Of a stretch of DNA of 64,000 nt, positions 25,620 through 35,413 are shown in pieces (the stretch's first letter is position 1; every line of letters starts with the position of its first letter). The notes beneath the pieces are model-generated. The model had not been told where the DNA came from. It was given only the letters and a program-made list of their open reading frames with translations, and did no database searches. Source of the stretch: Marinobacterium marinum (GTDB lineage: Bacteria > Pseudomonadota > Gammaproteobacteria > Pseudomonadales > Balneatricaceae); contig NZ_JACEMT010000049.1 in NCBI RefSeq assembly GCF_013868415.1, positions 186,001-250,000 of the forward strand, read 5' to 3'. The translations under genes and the position numbers were made by a program.

Positions 25620-27308
25620 TCAGTCATCCAGCCCGAGCTCTTCTATTGAAATTTCACGCATTTTAAACTTCTGGATTTTGCCGGTCACCGTCATCGGGAA
25701 GGCGTCGACAAACTTGAAGTATCGTGGAATCTTGAAGTGTGTGATTTTGCCTTTACAGAAGGTACGCAAGTCGTCGTCAGTCACGTTGTCGGCATGAGGG
25801 TGGAGCTTGATCCATGCGATCAGTTCCTCGCCGTATTTCTTGTCCGGTACACCGGTGACCTGAACCTCAGACACCGCCGGGTGGGTGTACAGGAACTCCT
25901 CGATTTCTTTCGGGTAGACGTTCTCGCCGCCACGGATCACCATGTCCTTGATGCGGCCGACGATCTGGATATATCCCTCGTCGTCCATGGTGGCCAGGTC
26001 ACCGGTATGCATCCATCCTGCATTGTCGATGGCTTCGGCTGTGGCGTGTTCGTTGTTCCAGTACTTCATCATCACGCTATAGCCGCGGGTGCAGAGTTCG
26101 CCGATTTCACCGCGAGGCACGATACGACCAGTACCCGGATCGACAATTTTGCTTTCCAGATGAGGCTGGGTACGCCCGACCGTGGAGACCCGTTTTTCGA
26201 TGCTGTCATTGGCACCGGTCTGAGTGGAAACAGGGCTGGTCTCGGTCATGCCGTAGGCGATCTGTACTTCCGACATGTTCATTTTGTTGATCACCTGCTT
26301 CATCACTTCGGTGGGGCAGATGGAGCCAGCCATAATGCCGGTACGCAGTGTCGAGAGATCGAAGCTGGCAAAGTCCGGATGATCCAGTTCGGCGATGAAC
26401 ATGGTGGGAACACCGTACAACGCCGTGGCTTTCTGCGAATGGACGGCCTTGAGTACCGATGTTGGTTCAAAGCCTTCATCCGGATAAATCATGGTTGCGC
26501 CGTGGGTAACACAGCCCAAATTCCCCATCACCATGCCGAAGCAGTGGTACAGTGGTACCGGAATCACCAGACGGTCTTCGCTGGTAAAGCCCATGCTTTC
26601 GGCAACAAAGAAGCCGTTATTGAGAATGTTGTGGTGTGACAGGGTAGCGCCTTTGGGGAACCCGGTTGTGCCCGAAGTGTACTGAATATTGATCGCTTCA
26701 TCGAACTGAAGTGTTGATTGCAGGTCGATCAGGTCTTGCTCACTGGTTTGTTCTGCCTGTTCCAGCATGTCGGACCAGCGCCACATGCCCGGATGCTTCT
26801 CGCTGTCCAGATTGATGACGCACTCCAGCTCCGGCAGTTTTTGTGATTTGAGCTTGCCTTCGGCAGACGCTTTCAGTTCAGGTGCCAGTTCGTACAGCAT
26901 GCCGCGGTAGTCTGAGGTCTTGAAGCTGTCAGCAGTGATCAGGAACCGGGCGCCGGACTGGTTCAGAGCGTATTCCAGTTCATGGGTACGATAGGCCGGG
27001 TTGATATTGACCAGAATGGCACCGATCTTGGCGGTCGCGAACTGGCTGACAGTCCACTCCGAACAGTTAGGTGACCAGACGCCGATACGGTCACCCTTGC
27101 GTACACCCAGTGCCAACAGGGCGCGGGCGCACTGGTTGACCTGTTGCTGTAATTCAAGGTAGGTCCAGTGGATGTCCTGATGCAGAACGATCAGGGCATC
27201 GTTGTCCGGGTAGCGGTTGGCGATTTCGTCGAACTTGTCGCCGATGGTCATGCCGATCAGCGGCTTGTCGGCGGTGCTGCTGGTGTAGCTTGGTAGGGGT
27301 TTGCTCAT
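25620..27308 (-). CDS. AMP-forming fatty acyl-CoA synthetase
   Basis: A 562-residue ANL-family ligase. The phosphate-binding loop [12 protein letters not shown] lies near residue 215, the AYGMTETSP motif near residue 340, and the C-terminal catalytic Lys in [13 protein letters not shown] near residue 550. It activates a carboxylic acid to its CoA thioester with ATP. It is the last gene of the liu operon, 58 bases after the AhpD-like gene. In this context it could activate acetoacetate, isovalerate or a medium-chain acid; the family resemblance is to medium-chain acyl-CoA synthetases, so I do not call it an acetoacetyl-CoA synthetase. GGAG precedes the ATG. Confidence 0.88.
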   Translation of the reverse strand: MSKPLPSYTSSTADKPLIGMTIGDKFDEIANRYPDNDALIVLHQDIHWTYLELQQQVNQCARALLALGVRKGDRIGVWSPNCSEWTVSQFATAKIGAILVNINPAYRTHELEYALNQSGARFLITADSFKTSDYRGMLYELAPELKASAEGKLKSQKLPELECVINLDSEKHPGMWRWSDMLEQAEQTSEQDLIDLQSTLQFDEAINIQYTSGTTGFPKGATLSHHNILNNGFFVAESMGFTSEDRLVIPVPLYHCFGMVMGNLGCVTHGATMIYPDEGFEPTSVLKAVHSQKATALYGVPTMFIAELDHPDFASFDLSTLRTGIMAGSICPTEVMKQVINKMNMSEVQIAYGMTETSPVSTQTGANDSIEKRVSTVGRTQPHLESKIVDPGTGRIVPRGEIGELCTRGYSVMMKYWNNEHATAEAIDNAGWMHTGDLATMDDEGYIQIVGRIKDMVIRGGENVYPKEIEEFLYTHPAVSEVQVTGVPDKKYGEELIAWIKLHPHADNVTDDDLRTFCKGKITHFKIPRYFKFVDAFPMTVTGKIQKFKMREISIEELGLDD

Positions 27309-27366
27309 CGTTATGACTCCGATTTTTGTTGTTATCCGGTCAGATGAAATGTGTGCTCAGCTGGCC

Positions 27367-27945
27367 TTAACGAAAACGTCCGTGGTATTCCGGGTTGGGT
27401 TGCATGTCTACCGCGCTGGCCACACGGTTGGTCATGTTGTAGAACCCGGCAATGTTGGCAATATCCCAGATGCCGCGCTCACTGAAACCGGCATCACGTA
27501 AAGTCTGGCGATCGGACTCTCCAATTTCGGCAGGCGTGACCGTCAGTTTATGAGCGAAGTCGAGCATGGCGCGCTGGCGTCCGTCCAGCTCGGCGACGCG
27601 ATAATTCATCACCATTAGCTCGCCCAGTACCGGATTTTCGGAGTATTCGCGTACGGCGGCACCGTGAGCGGTCAAGCAGTAATAGCAATGATTCTCTGAA
27701 GAAACGACCACGGCGATCATCTCGCGCTCCAGAGGCGTCAGTTCGCTATCGCCGAACATGAGCTCGTTGTAAAAACGGGTAAAAACCTCGAATTGGGCCA
27801 TGTTCTGGCTGTAAGCGGTCAGTACGTTGGGGACCATGCCCAGTTTTTTGTCGCATTTTCCGAAGTACTTTTGTACCTCTTCCGGCAACTGATGACGGTC
27901 CGGAATCGGCAGACCCAGTGCCGTGATGTGTGTTGGCTGAGACAT
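27367..27945 (-). CDS. peroxidase-related AhpD/carboxymuconolactone decarboxylase-fold protein
   Basis: A 192-residue all-helical protein of the uncharacterised peroxidase-related group. The AhpD-type CxxC redox pair is present as NHCYYCLTAHG near residue 88. Such proteins reduce peroxides or act as thiol-disulfide partners. It sits 22 bases after liuE and before the acyl-CoA synthetase in the same operon, with GAGGAG before its ATG, so it is co-expressed with leucine breakdown; its contribution to that pathway is unknown. Confidence 0.85.
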   Translation of the reverse strand: MSQPTHITALGLPIPDRHQLPEEVQKYFGKCDKKLGMVPNVLTAYSQNMAQFEVFTRFYNELMFGDSELTPLEREMIAVVVSSENHCYYCLTAHGAAVREYSENPVLGELMVMNYRVAELDGRQRAMLDFAHKLTVTPAEIGESDRQTLRDAGFSERGIWDIANIAGFYNMTNRVASAVDMQPNPEYHGRFR

Positions 27946-27967
27946 CCTGATTACTCCTCGATAAACG

Positions 27968-28879
27968 TTAGTCTGAACCGCAAGGGCCTATGGCCTGAGC
28001 CACTTTGGAGCCGTTGTGTCGTCCCAGCTCGCGGGTGATCCAGTGGCCGGTTTTGACGACTGCTCGGAGGTCGACACCGGTACTGATATTCAGCCCTTCC
28101 AGCAGATAGAGGACATCTTCGGTAGCCACATTGCCGGAGGCGCCCTTGGCATAGGGGCAACCGCCCAGTCCGGCTGTGGAACTGTCGATGACGGCTAGCC
28201 CTTCCTCCAGTACTGCGTAGAGGTTCGCCAGCGCCTGGCCGTAAGTATCGTGGAAGTGTGCGGCCAGCTGCGACATCGGGACTTCTCTGGCCACGGCTTC
28301 CAGCATCTTCTTGGCTTGCAATGGCGTGCCTTTGCCAATAGTGTCGCCCAGCGAAATCTCGTAGCAGCCCATGTCCAGTAAGGCGCGACTGACGGCGGCT
28401 ACCTGGGCCGGATCGATCTCGCCCTGATAGGGGCAGCCGAGCACCGTGGAGACATAACCACGCACGCGAATGCCGGCGGCCTGAGCCTGTTCCATCAGAG
28501 GCTGAAAGCGCTCCAGACTCTCGGCAATGGAGCAGTTGATGTTCTTCTGCGAAAACGCTTCCGAGGCTGCAGCAAACACCGCGACTTCGGGCGTGTTGGC
28601 GGCAATGGCGCCTTCCAGCCCCTTCAGGTTGGGGGTTAGAGCCGAGTAGGTTACGCCGGGGCGGCGCTGGATGCCGGCCATGACGGCGGCGGCATCGCCC
28701 ATTTGTGGTACCCATTTCGGTGATACAAAGCTGGCAGCCTCGATATGTTGCAGACCGGCTGCTGCCAGGCGGTCGATCAGTTCAACCTTGATTTCGGTCG
28801 GAATGATCGGCCCCGGCTCATTCTGCAAACCATCACGAGGGCCGACTTCGACGATGCGTACCTGTTGCGGAAAAGCCAT
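27968..28879 (-). CDS. liuE: hydroxymethylglutaryl-CoA lyase
   Basis: A 303-residue TIM-barrel lyase that splits HMG-CoA to acetoacetate and acetyl-CoA, the final step of leucine degradation. RDGLQNEPG at the N-terminus supplies catalytic Arg/Asp and metal ligand, AHFHDTYGQ holds the His metal ligands, and the active-site loop [14 protein letters not shown] with its Cys lies near residue 235. Its ATG overlaps the liuD stop (TGATG), indicating translational coupling. Confidence 0.96.
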   Translation of the reverse strand: MAFPQQVRIVEVGPRDGLQNEPGPIIPTEIKVELIDRLAAAGLQHIEAASFVSPKWVPQMGDAAAVMAGIQRRPGVTYSALTPNLKGLEGAIAANTPEVAVFAAASEAFSQKNINCSIAESLERFQPLMEQAQAAGIRVRGYVSTVLGCPYQGEIDPAQVAAVSRALLDMGCYEISLGDTIGKGTPLQAKKMLEAVAREVPMSQLAAHFHDTYGQALANLYAVLEEGLAVIDSSTAGLGGCPYAKGASGNVATEDVLYLLEGLNISTGVDLRAVVKTGHWITRELGRHNGSKVAQAIGPCGSD

Positions 28880-30873
28880 CAGGCAGCCTCCTCTGAATCC
28901 AGCTCGACCGAAATCAGTTCGGCGCCTTCGGACACCAGATCACCTTCGGCGAAGAAAATCTCGCTGACGGTACCGGCGGCTGGGGCCTTGATGGAGTGTT
29001 CCATCTTCATTGCTTCCATGATGAGCAGTGTTTGACCGGCTTCGACGGTATCACCGGGCTTGACCAGTACCGCCACTACTGAGCCGTTCATCGGTGCCTG
29101 CAGACCGCCTTCGCTGGCCTGGTCTTCCATGCCGTACTGCTCGCGGTGCTGGGCACAGTGGAAAGTTTCGCCTTCATGGAACAGCACCACCTGGTCCTGA
29201 TGCAGGTCGCCACAGATGCTGAAGCGGTGGCCATTGACGGTAGCCTGCAGACGGTCGTCATTCAGGTTGGCGCGAACGTCGTAGCAACTGTCACCGATGC
29301 GGATTTCATAGCGATCATCCTGCTCCAGAATGCTGAGCTGATGCTGTACATCATCGCTGAGCAGGGTCATCGGGCGGGCGTACTGCGAATTCAGGCGCCA
29401 GCTGTTCTGACGTGCGAAGGGTGAGAACGGATCGGCCGGCAATGTCTGTTCCGCCTTGCTGCGCAGCAGGAAGAAGCAGGCGCTCAGTACCAGGCCCAGG
29501 TTCTCGTCCAGCTGAGCGGGCGGGAACAGCAGGTCTTCATGCTTGCTGATGAAACCGGTGTCCAGCTCCTCGTTGCGGAAGGGCGCGGCATCGGCCAGCG
29601 CATGCAGGAAGCGGATGTTGGTCTTCACGCCGCTGATGCGGTATTCCTCAAGCGCCTGCACCATGCGGTTGATGGCACGCTCGCGGTTGTCGTCCCAGAC
29701 GATCAGCTTGGCGATCATCGGGTCGTAATGGATGCTGACCTCGTCACCCTCGACCACGCCAGTGTCGACACGCACATGAGCGTTTTCGTCCGGCGTACGC
29801 AGGTAGCGCAGGGTGCCGGTAGCGGGCAGGAAGTCGTTGTCAGGATCTTCCGCGTAGATACGGGCTTCCAGTGCATGACCACGCAGACGGATCTGATCCT
29901 GCTGCAGCGGCAGGGCTTCGCCGTTGGCGATGCGCAGCTGCCATTCGACCAGATCCTGGCCGGTGATCATTTCGGTGACCGGGTGCTCCACCTGCAGGCG
30001 GGTGTTCATCTCCATGAAGTAGAAGGAGCCATCCACGTCGTAGAGGAACTCGACGGTACCGGCACCGACGTAGTCGATCGCCTGGGCGGCACGCACCGCG
30101 GATTCACCCATCGCCTTGCGGGTTTCATCGCTCAGCCCCGGTGCCGGGGCTTCCTCGATGACCTTTTGGTGACGGCGCTGGACCGAGCAGTCACGCTCAG
30201 CGAGGTAAACGCCGTTACCCTTGCTGTCACAGAACACCTGAATCTCCACATGACGCGGCTGAGTCAGGTATTTCTCGATCAGCATGTCCGGGTTGCCGAA
30301 AGCGTTTTTGGCTTCACGCTGGGCGGCAGCCAAGGCTTCGTCAAATTCAGACATGGCTTCAACGACGCGCATGCCCTTACCGCCACCACCGGCCACCGCC
30401 TTGAGCAGCAGCGGGAAACCGCACTTCTCGGCTTCGGCGCGCAGTAGGTCGGGGGACTGGTCGTCACCGTGGTAACCCGGCACCAGCGGTACGCCGGCAT
30501 CCTGCATGATCGCCTTGGCGGCAGACTTGGAGCCCATGGAGGCAATGGCCGAGGCGGGCGGGCCGATGAACACGATGTCGTTGGCTTCACACGCCTTTGC
30601 GAAATCGGTGTTCTCGGACAGGAAGCCGTAACCCGGGTGGATCGCCTGGGCGCCACTGGCCTTGGCCACCTCGATGATCTTGTCGGCACGCAGGTAGCTT
30701 TCGCTGCTCGGCGCCGGGCCCAACAGGAAGGCTTCATCGGCCATGGCAACATGTCGGGAGTGACGGTCGGCTTCAGAATAGACGGCGACACAGCGGATGC
30801 CCAGACGGTGAGCAGTCTGGATCACTCGGCAGGCGATCTCGCCACGGTTCGCAATAAGGATTTTATTAAACAT
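28879..30873 (-). CDS. liuD: methylcrotonyl-CoA carboxylase alpha subunit (biotin carboxylase plus biotin carrier)
   Basis: A 664-residue subunit: biotin carboxylase domain from [16 protein letters not shown] with the ATP-grasp glycine loop [10 protein letters not shown] near residue 165, and a C-terminal biotinyl domain with the acceptor Lys in EAMKMEH near residue 630. It carboxylates biotin for transfer by LiuB to 3-methylcrotonyl-CoA. The start at 30873 is fixed by the conserved N-terminus and GGAG 7 bases upstream. A diverged second copy of this N-terminus begins at 30994, and a 13-bp inverted repeat brackets the ribosome-binding site; see the separate entries. Confidence 0.96.
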   Translation of the reverse strand: MFNKILIANRGEIACRVIQTAHRLGIRCVAVYSEADRHSRHVAMADEAFLLGPAPSSESYLRADKIIEVAKASGAQAIHPGYGFLSENTDFAKACEANDIVFIGPPASAIASMGSKSAAKAIMQDAGVPLVPGYHGDDQSPDLLRAEAEKCGFPLLLKAVAGGGGKGMRVVEAMSEFDEALAAAQREAKNAFGNPDMLIEKYLTQPRHVEIQVFCDSKGNGVYLAERDCSVQRRHQKVIEEAPAPGLSDETRKAMGESAVRAAQAIDYVGAGTVEFLYDVDGSFYFMEMNTRLQVEHPVTEMITGQDLVEWQLRIANGEALPLQQDQIRLRGHALEARIYAEDPDNDFLPATGTLRYLRTPDENAHVRVDTGVVEGDEVSIHYDPMIAKLIVWDDNRERAINRMVQALEEYRISGVKTNIRFLHALADAAPFRNEELDTGFISKHEDLLFPPAQLDENLGLVLSACFFLLRSKAEQTLPADPFSPFARQNSWRLNSQYARPMTLLSDDVQHQLSILEQDDRYEIRIGDSCYDVRANLNDDRLQATVNGHRFSICGDLHQDQVVLFHEGETFHCAQHREQYGMEDQASEGGLQAPMNGSVVAVLVKPGDTVEAGQTLLIMEAMKMEHSIKAPAAGTVSEIFFAEGDLVSEGAELISVELDSEEAA

Positions 30874-30901
30874 GGGAGGTCTCCGTGTCGAGATCGCCTG
30901 C
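30829..30901. repeat. 13-bp inverted repeat bracketing the liuD start
   Basis: GCAGGCGATCTCG at 30829-30841 and its exact complement CGAGATCGCCTGC at 30889-30901, separated by 47 bases. In the liuD mRNA the stem would enclose the ribosome-binding site, start codon and first 11 codons in its loop. The inner arm is liuD codons for the EIAC segment. Two more hairpins lie upstream: 7-bp arms TGCATGC/GCATGCA (30899-30905, 30919-30925) and 8-bp arms CCAGTTGC/GCAACTGG (30940-30947, 30952-30959). Confidence 0.85.
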
Positions 30902-30994
30902 ATGCGCTGCGCGCATCGGCATGCAATTTGGCTTCGCCGCCAGTTGCTGATGCAACTGGTCGCCCTGGTTCGCAATCAGAATTTTGTTAAACAT
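30866..30994 (-). CDS. 42-codon upstream ORF, diverged copy of the liuD start
   Basis: A short frame between liuC and liuD starting [13 protein letters not shown], the same nine residues as LiuD and then diverging. In the first 35 bases it differs from liuD at five positions, three of them silent. It has its own GAGGA 10 bases before the ATG, starts 6 bases after the liuC stop, and its TAA (30866-30868) lies just inside liuD, so it overlaps the liuD start by 8 bases. It could be a translated leader peptide coupling liuC to liuD, or just debris from a rearranged biotin carboxylase 5' end. Read on the plus strand, the same segment shows a partial EIAC...AHR match, pointing to an inverted fragment. 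Confidence 0.45.
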   Translation of the reverse strand: MFNKILIANQGDQLHQQLAAKPNCMPMRAAHAGDLDTETSHV

Positions 30995-31000
30995 GGCAAA

Positions 31001-31801
31001 TTATTCCTCGATCCAGTTCGGTGTGCGCTTGCCTAGGAAGGCGCTGAGCCCTTCCTGACCTTCTTCGCTGACACGGATATCGGCAATACGGTGAGCCGTG
31101 TCATCGATGACCGACGGGTCAATGGGTTTCTGGCTGACGGCGAAGATCAGCGCCTTGGCGGCGTTCATCGCCTGGGGGCTGTTGCGACGCAAGGCTTTGA
31201 TAAAGCGGTTACAGGCCTCATCAAGCAGTTCCGCATGTGGTACCACTTCATGCACCAGGCCGGCATCCGCAGCAATTTTGGCGCTGAACGGCTCGGCGGT
31301 CAGGAAGTAGCGGCGGGACAGACGCTCGCCGATGGCTCGTACCACGTAAGGGCTGATCACGGCCGGAATCAGGCCAATTTTGACTTCACTGAGGCAGAAC
31401 TGGCTCTGTTCGGTAGCGATGACAATATCGCAGCAGGCCGCCAGGCCAACAGCACCGCCATAGGCGGCACCCTGTATCAGACCGATGGTCGGCTTGCTGA
31501 GGGTGTTGAGTGCCTCCATCAGGCGCGCCAGCTGGCCGGCATCTTCGAGGTTTTCCTGATGGCTGTTCTGCGCCATCCGCTTCATCCAGCCCAGATCGGC
31601 ACCGGCAGAAAAGTTGCGACCGTTGGAGCGCAGTACCAGCACCCGTGCTTCGGGGTTGTGGTCGGTGGCTTCCAAGGCCTCGATCAGTGCTGCGATGATG
31701 CTGTCGTCAAAGGCGTTGTGGACCTCCGGTCGATTCAGCGTCAGCGTAGCAACACCCTCGGCGGAGATCTCCAGCAGCACGGTGTTATTGTTATTGTCCA
31801 T
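31001..31801 (-). CDS. liuC: 3-methylglutaconyl-CoA hydratase
   Basis: A 266-residue crotonase-fold enzyme that hydrates 3-methylglutaconyl-CoA to HMG-CoA. FSAGADLGWM and QGAAYGGAVGLAACCD supply the oxyanion hole, and the Glu in LSEVKIGLIPAVISPYV corresponds to crotonase Glu164; the position of crotonase Glu144 is Gly here, which I take as normal for LiuC-type hydratases. Placement between liuB and liuD fixes the role. AAGGAA precedes the ATG. An upstream ORF related to liuD starts 6 bases after its stop. Confidence 0.94.
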   Translation of the reverse strand: MDNNNNTVLLEISAEGVATLTLNRPEVHNAFDDSIIAALIEALEATDHNPEARVLVLRSNGRNFSAGADLGWMKRMAQNSHQENLEDAGQLARLMEALNTLSKPTIGLIQGAAYGGAVGLAACCDIVIATEQSQFCLSEVKIGLIPAVISPYVVRAIGERLSRRYFLTAEPFSAKIAADAGLVHEVVPHAELLDEACNRFIKALRRNSPQAMNAAKALIFAVSQKPIDPSVIDDTAHRIADIRVSEEGQEGLSAFLGKRTPNWIEE

Positions 31802-31840
31802 AGCGCTTTCCTTTATATACCTGTCTTGGCCAACGTGGGC

Positions 31841-33451
31841 TTACATGCGGAAGACGCCGAAGCGGGTTTCGTCGATCGGCTTGTTCAGCGCGGCCGACAG
31901 GCCCATGCCGATCACATCGCGAGTCTGGGCCGGGTCGATGACGCCGTCATCCCACAGGCGGGCACTGGCGTAGTACGGGTGGCCCTGATGCTCATAGGTG
32001 TCGATGATCGGCTGTTTGAAGGCTTTCTCTTCGTCGGCCGGCCATTCCTCGCCCGCGCGCTCCATACCGTCACGCTTGACCGTGGCCAGTACGCCGGCGG
32101 CCTGTTCGCCACCCATCACTGAGATGCGGGCATTGGGCCACATCCACAGGAAATTGGGGCTGTAGGCGCGGCCGCACATGCCGTAGTTGCCGGCGCCGAA
32201 GCTGCCGCCGATCAGGACGGTCAGCTTGGGGACGTTGGCACAGGCCACGGCGGTTACCATTTTGGCACCGTGCTTGGCGATCCCTTCGGATTCGGCCTTC
32301 TGGCCTACCATGAAGCCGGTGATGTTTTGCAGGAACAGCAGCGGGATTTTGCGCTGACAGCACAGCTCGATGAAGTGGGCACCTTTCTGCGCGGAATCGG
32401 CAAACAGAATGCCGTTATTGGCGACGATGCCGACCGGGTAGCCGTGGATATGGGCAAAGCCGGTGACCAGGGTGGTGCCGTAGTACTTCTTGAACTCGTC
32501 GAACTCGGAACCGTCAACGATACGGGCGATCACTTCGCGCACGTCGAACGGCTTGCGCAGGTCGGTACCGACGATGCCGTACAGCTCGTCGGCGGAGTAG
32601 AGCGGGGCTTCGGGCTTGCGCAGGTTGAGATCGGTCAGCTGCTTGCGGTGGTTCAGGTTTTTCACGCAGTCGCGGGCGATCTGCAGTGCATGCTGATCGT
32701 TCTCGGCATAGTGGTCGGCGACGCCGGATATTTTGCAGTGCACATCGGCGCCACCCAGGTCTTCGGCGCTGACCACCTCTCCGGTGGCGGCTTTCACCAG
32801 CGGCGGGCCGGCCAGGAAGATGGTGCCCTGGTTGCGCACGATGATCGATTCGTCGGCCATGGCGGGAACATAGGCACCACCGGCCGTACACAGACCCATG
32901 ACCACGGCGATCTGCGGGATGCCCTTGGAGGACATGCGGGCCTGGTTGAAGAAGATACGACCGAAGTGGTCGCGGTCCGGGAAAACATCATCCTGACGCG
33001 GCAGGTTGGCGCCGCCGGAGTCCACCAGGTAGATACAGGGCAGGTGGTTCTGCTCGGCGATCTCCTGGGCACGGAGGTGCTTTTTGACGGTAATCGGGTA
33101 GTAGGAGCCGCCCTTTACGGTGGCGTCGTTGGCCACAATCATGCACTCAACGCCGTTGATTCGCCCAATGCCGGTGATGATGCCGGCAGCGGGTACATCT
33201 TCGCCGTACACGTTGTATGCAGCCATCTGTGACAGCTCGAGGAAAGGAGAGCCTTCATCGATCAGGGTGTTGATACGATCACGCGGCAGCAGTTTGCCAC
33301 GAGACAGGTGACGTTCCTGGTATTTGGTGCCACCGCCCTGTTCGATCTGGGCGACCTTGTCACGCAGGTCGCCGACAGCGGCTTCCATGGCGTCCTGGTT
33401 GGCGCGGAATTCGTCAGAACGCGGATTTACTTTGCTATGCAGTTGAGTCAT
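31841..33451 (-). CDS. liuB: methylcrotonyl-CoA carboxylase beta subunit
   Basis: A 536-residue carboxyltransferase subunit with N- and C-terminal crotonase-like halves. [11 protein letters not shown] around residue 190 and [16 protein letters not shown] around residue 405 are the biotin/CoA binding turns characteristic of MCC/PCC beta chains. It transfers the carboxyl from LiuD biotin to 3-methylcrotonyl-CoA, giving 3-methylglutaconyl-CoA. It follows liuA by 52 bases; GAGGAG lies 7 bases before the ATG. Confidence 0.96.
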   Translation of the reverse strand: MTQLHSKVNPRSDEFRANQDAMEAAVGDLRDKVAQIEQGGGTKYQERHLSRGKLLPRDRINTLIDEGSPFLELSQMAAYNVYGEDVPAAGIITGIGRINGVECMIVANDATVKGGSYYPITVKKHLRAQEIAEQNHLPCIYLVDSGGANLPRQDDVFPDRDHFGRIFFNQARMSSKGIPQIAVVMGLCTAGGAYVPAMADESIIVRNQGTIFLAGPPLVKAATGEVVSAEDLGGADVHCKISGVADHYAENDQHALQIARDCVKNLNHRKQLTDLNLRKPEAPLYSADELYGIVGTDLRKPFDVREVIARIVDGSEFDEFKKYYGTTLVTGFAHIHGYPVGIVANNGILFADSAQKGAHFIELCCQRKIPLLFLQNITGFMVGQKAESEGIAKHGAKMVTAVACANVPKLTVLIGGSFGAGNYGMCGRAYSPNFLWMWPNARISVMGGEQAAGVLATVKRDGMERAGEEWPADEEKAFKQPIIDTYEHQGHPYYASARLWDDGVIDPAQTRDVIGMGLSAALNKPIDETRFGVFRM

Positions 33452-33503
33452 CGAAAGGCTCCTCGCTGCACCGGGCAGACTGCCCGGGAGCGTTCGATTA
33501 TTC

Positions 33504-34670
33504 TTATTTATTGAGGAACAGCTCGCGGCCGATCAGCATGCGGCGGATCTCGGAAGTACCTGCACCGATCTCGTACAGCTTGGCATCACGCAGCAGACGA
33601 CCGGTGGGGAATTCGTTGATATAGCCATTGCCGCCCAGCAGTTGGATGGCATCCAGCGCCACTTTGGTGGCCATTTCGGCAGAGTAGAGGATGGCACCGG
33701 CGGCATCCTTGCGCGACGTTTCGCCTCGGTCAGCCGCCATGGCAGCCATATAGACGTAAGACTTGGCAGCGTTCATCTGGGTGTACATGTCGGCAACCTT
33801 GCCCTGTACCAGTTCGAACTCGCCGATGGCCTGGCCGAACTGTTTGCGGTCACGGATGTAGGGCACCACGATATCCATGGCGGCCTGCATAATACCCAGA
33901 GGTCCACCGGACAGGACCAGGCGTTCGTAGTCCAGACCGCTCATCAGGACCTTCACGCCGCCATTCAGCTCGCCCAGAATGTTTTCCTTGGGTACCTTGG
34001 CATCCTGGAACACCAGTTCACAGGTGTTGGAGCCGCGCATGCCCAGCTTGTCCAGCTTCTGCGCCTGAGTGAAGCCCTCGGTGTCACGCTCGACGATAAA
34101 GGCAGTGATGCCTTTGGGGCCGGCCGCCGGATTGGTCTTGGCGTAAATGACATAGACGTTGGCGTCCGGGCCGTTGGTGATCCACATTTTGTTGCCGTTC
34201 AGCACATAATGATCCCCGGCATCGCGGGCGGTCAGCTTCATGGACACTACGTCGGAACCGGCATTGGGTTCGGACATGGCCAGTGCGCCGATATGTTCGC
34301 CGCTGATCAGCTTGGGCAGGTACTTGGCACGCTGTTCGTCGTTACCGTTGCGATGAATCTGGTTGACGCACAGGTTGGAATGCGCACCGTAGGAGAGGCC
34401 AACCGACGCGGAGGCTCGGCTGATCTCTTCCATGGCGATGACATGGGCCAGATAGCCCATTTCGACACCGCCCCACTGTTCCTTGACGGTAATGCCAAGC
34501 AGGCCCATGTCACCAAATTTGCGCCAGAGATCGTTGGGAAAAGCATTGTCCCGGTCGATCGCTTCCGCACGAGGGGCAATCTCCTGAGCTGCGAAACTGT
34601 TGATCTGATCGCGCAGCATGTCGAGGGTGTCGCCCAGTCCAAAGTTCAGTTCAGAATATGCAGAGATCAT
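33504..34670 (-). CDS. liuA: isovaleryl-CoA dehydrogenase
   Basis: A 388-residue acyl-CoA dehydrogenase that oxidises isovaleryl-CoA to 3-methylcrotonyl-CoA, giving electrons to [17 protein letters not shown] near residue 135 and WITNGPDA near residue 160 bind flavin and substrate. The catalytic Glu of isovaleryl-CoA dehydrogenases, located in the middle helix rather than near the C-terminus, is present in [13 protein letters not shown]. The C-terminal end [15 protein letters not shown] is normal. First structural gene of the operon, 42 bases after liuR. Confidence 0.96.
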   Translation of the reverse strand: MISAYSELNFGLGDTLDMLRDQINSFAAQEIAPRAEAIDRDNAFPNDLWRKFGDMGLLGITVKEQWGGVEMGYLAHVIAMEEISRASASVGLSYGAHSNLCVNQIHRNGNDEQRAKYLPKLISGEHIGALAMSEPNAGSDVVSMKLTARDAGDHYVLNGNKMWITNGPDANVYVIYAKTNPAAGPKGITAFIVERDTEGFTQAQKLDKLGMRGSNTCELVFQDAKVPKENILGELNGGVKVLMSGLDYERLVLSGGPLGIMQAAMDIVVPYIRDRKQFGQAIGEFELVQGKVADMYTQMNAAKSYVYMAAMAADRGETSRKDAAGAILYSAEMATKVALDAIQLLGGNGYINEFPTGRLLRDAKLYEIGAGTSEIRRMLIGRELFLNK

Positions 34671-34712
34671 CTAGTCCACCTTTATTGTTATTGTGCCGAT
34701 CGCCGTGGGGGC

Positions 34713-35123
34713 TTAGTCGACAGCCGTCATCTTTTTCTGTTCGAGTTCGTTCAGTGTTTCCAGACAGCGCGTCTCGGCGTTGTCCAGTTCCAGCTGAACC
34801 ATTGCGATATCTTGTAGTTGCTGTTCCAACTCGGCACGTTTGCCGGCAATGGTTTTCAGCAGCAGCTTCAGCTGCTTTTCACTGCCGCTCAGGGTTTCAT
34901 CCCAAAGGTCGAACAGCTCTCGGGTTTCAGCCAGAGAAAAACCGAGCCGTTTGCCACGCAGGATCAGTTTTAGCCGAACCCGATCCTTGGTGCTGTAGAT
35001 ACGTGTCTGACCGCGACGAGAGGGGTGCAGCAGCCCCTGGTCTTCATAGAAACGGATGCTGCGCGTCGTTACGTCAAACTCGGCCGATAATTCGCTGATT
35101 GAAAAATTTTTGCACATTGTCAC
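34713..35123 (-). CDS. liuR: MerR family regulator LiuR
   Basis: A 136-residue MerR-type regulator: winged helix (FSISELSAEFDVTTRSIRFYEDQGLL, residues about 6-32), RIYSTKDRVRLKLILRGKRLG wing region described by its ends, and a C-terminal coiled coil (residues about 75-130). LiuR proteins control leucine, isoleucine and valine degradation genes in proteobacteria. It heads the liu operon and a 16-bp MerR-type palindrome lies 42 bases upstream of its start. The start is taken as GTG at 35123 with GGAA 6 bases upstream; ATG at 35117 is an alternative. Confidence 0.93.
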   Translation of the reverse strand: MTMCKNFSISELSAEFDVTTRSIRFYEDQGLLHPSRRGQTRIYSTKDRVRLKLILRGKRLGFSLAETRELFDLWDETLSGSEKQLKLLLKTIAGKRAELEQQLQDIAMVQLELDNAETRCLETLNELEQKKMTAVD

Positions 35124-35164
35124 GGTGTGTTCCGATAGCCACTTTCCATCGAGGCTAAAACAAG

Positions 35165-35180
35165 TTGACGTTTACGTAAA
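35165..35180. promoter_or_regulatory. probable LiuR operator, liuR/livG intergenic region
   Basis: TTGACGT-TT-ACGTAAA, a 16-bp inverted repeat with one mismatch between arms, located between liuR and the divergent transporter operon. A site matching it at 14 of 16 positions precedes mmsA at 43744. Confidence 0.75.
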
Positions 35181-35309
35181 GGGTAAAATATTTCTTTTTG
35201 CCTAAGCCAAAAGTTCAATAAAATTTATAAGGCCATGATTGGGTTGGTGTTTTTGGCTATGTTTTTGGCAACATAGTGTTGCATTAGACTAAAGTAGTAA
35301 TTGTATTCC

Positions 35310-35346
35310 CGTAAGGTAAATTGCTAGTTTTTTCCCGTACCTTACG
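35310..35346. promoter_or_regulatory. 9-bp inverted repeat upstream of livG
   Basis: CGTAAGGTA and TACCTTACG, perfect 9-bp arms separated by 19 bases, ending 67 bases before the livG ATG. Just upstream TTGCAT (35279) and TGTATT (35302) with a 17-base spacer make a weak promoter, so the repeat may sit in the start of the leader. Binding protein unknown. Confidence 0.5.
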
Positions 35347-35413
35347 CCAAGGTCACCATTCGACGCCAAGTGCGAAAAGCCAGCATAAAAACAACAAGAG
35401 GCTTGGTTTACAC

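Noticed and set aside
25740-26640. 300-codon plus-strand frame opposite the acyl-CoA synthetase
   Set aside because: Opposite a complete ANL enzyme with all motifs; no independent evidence for coding.
30160-30240. Possible second biotin carboxylase gene suggested by the repeated liuD start
   Set aside because: Only the first nine or so residues are duplicated; the frame from 30994 stops after 42 codons and no further biotin carboxylase sequence is present outside liuD.
29539-30447. 302-codon plus-strand frame opposite liuD
   Set aside because: Shadow of liuD; no ribosome-binding site, no domain, and the minus-strand frame is unambiguous.
32270-33232. 320-codon plus-strand frame opposite liuB
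   Set aside because: Antisense shadow of a well-conserved carboxylase subunit.
35165-35193. Sigma-70 promoter TTGACG with TAAAAT on the plus strand for livG
   Set aside because: The spacer is only 13 bases; the TTGACG is better explained as part of the LiuR palindrome.
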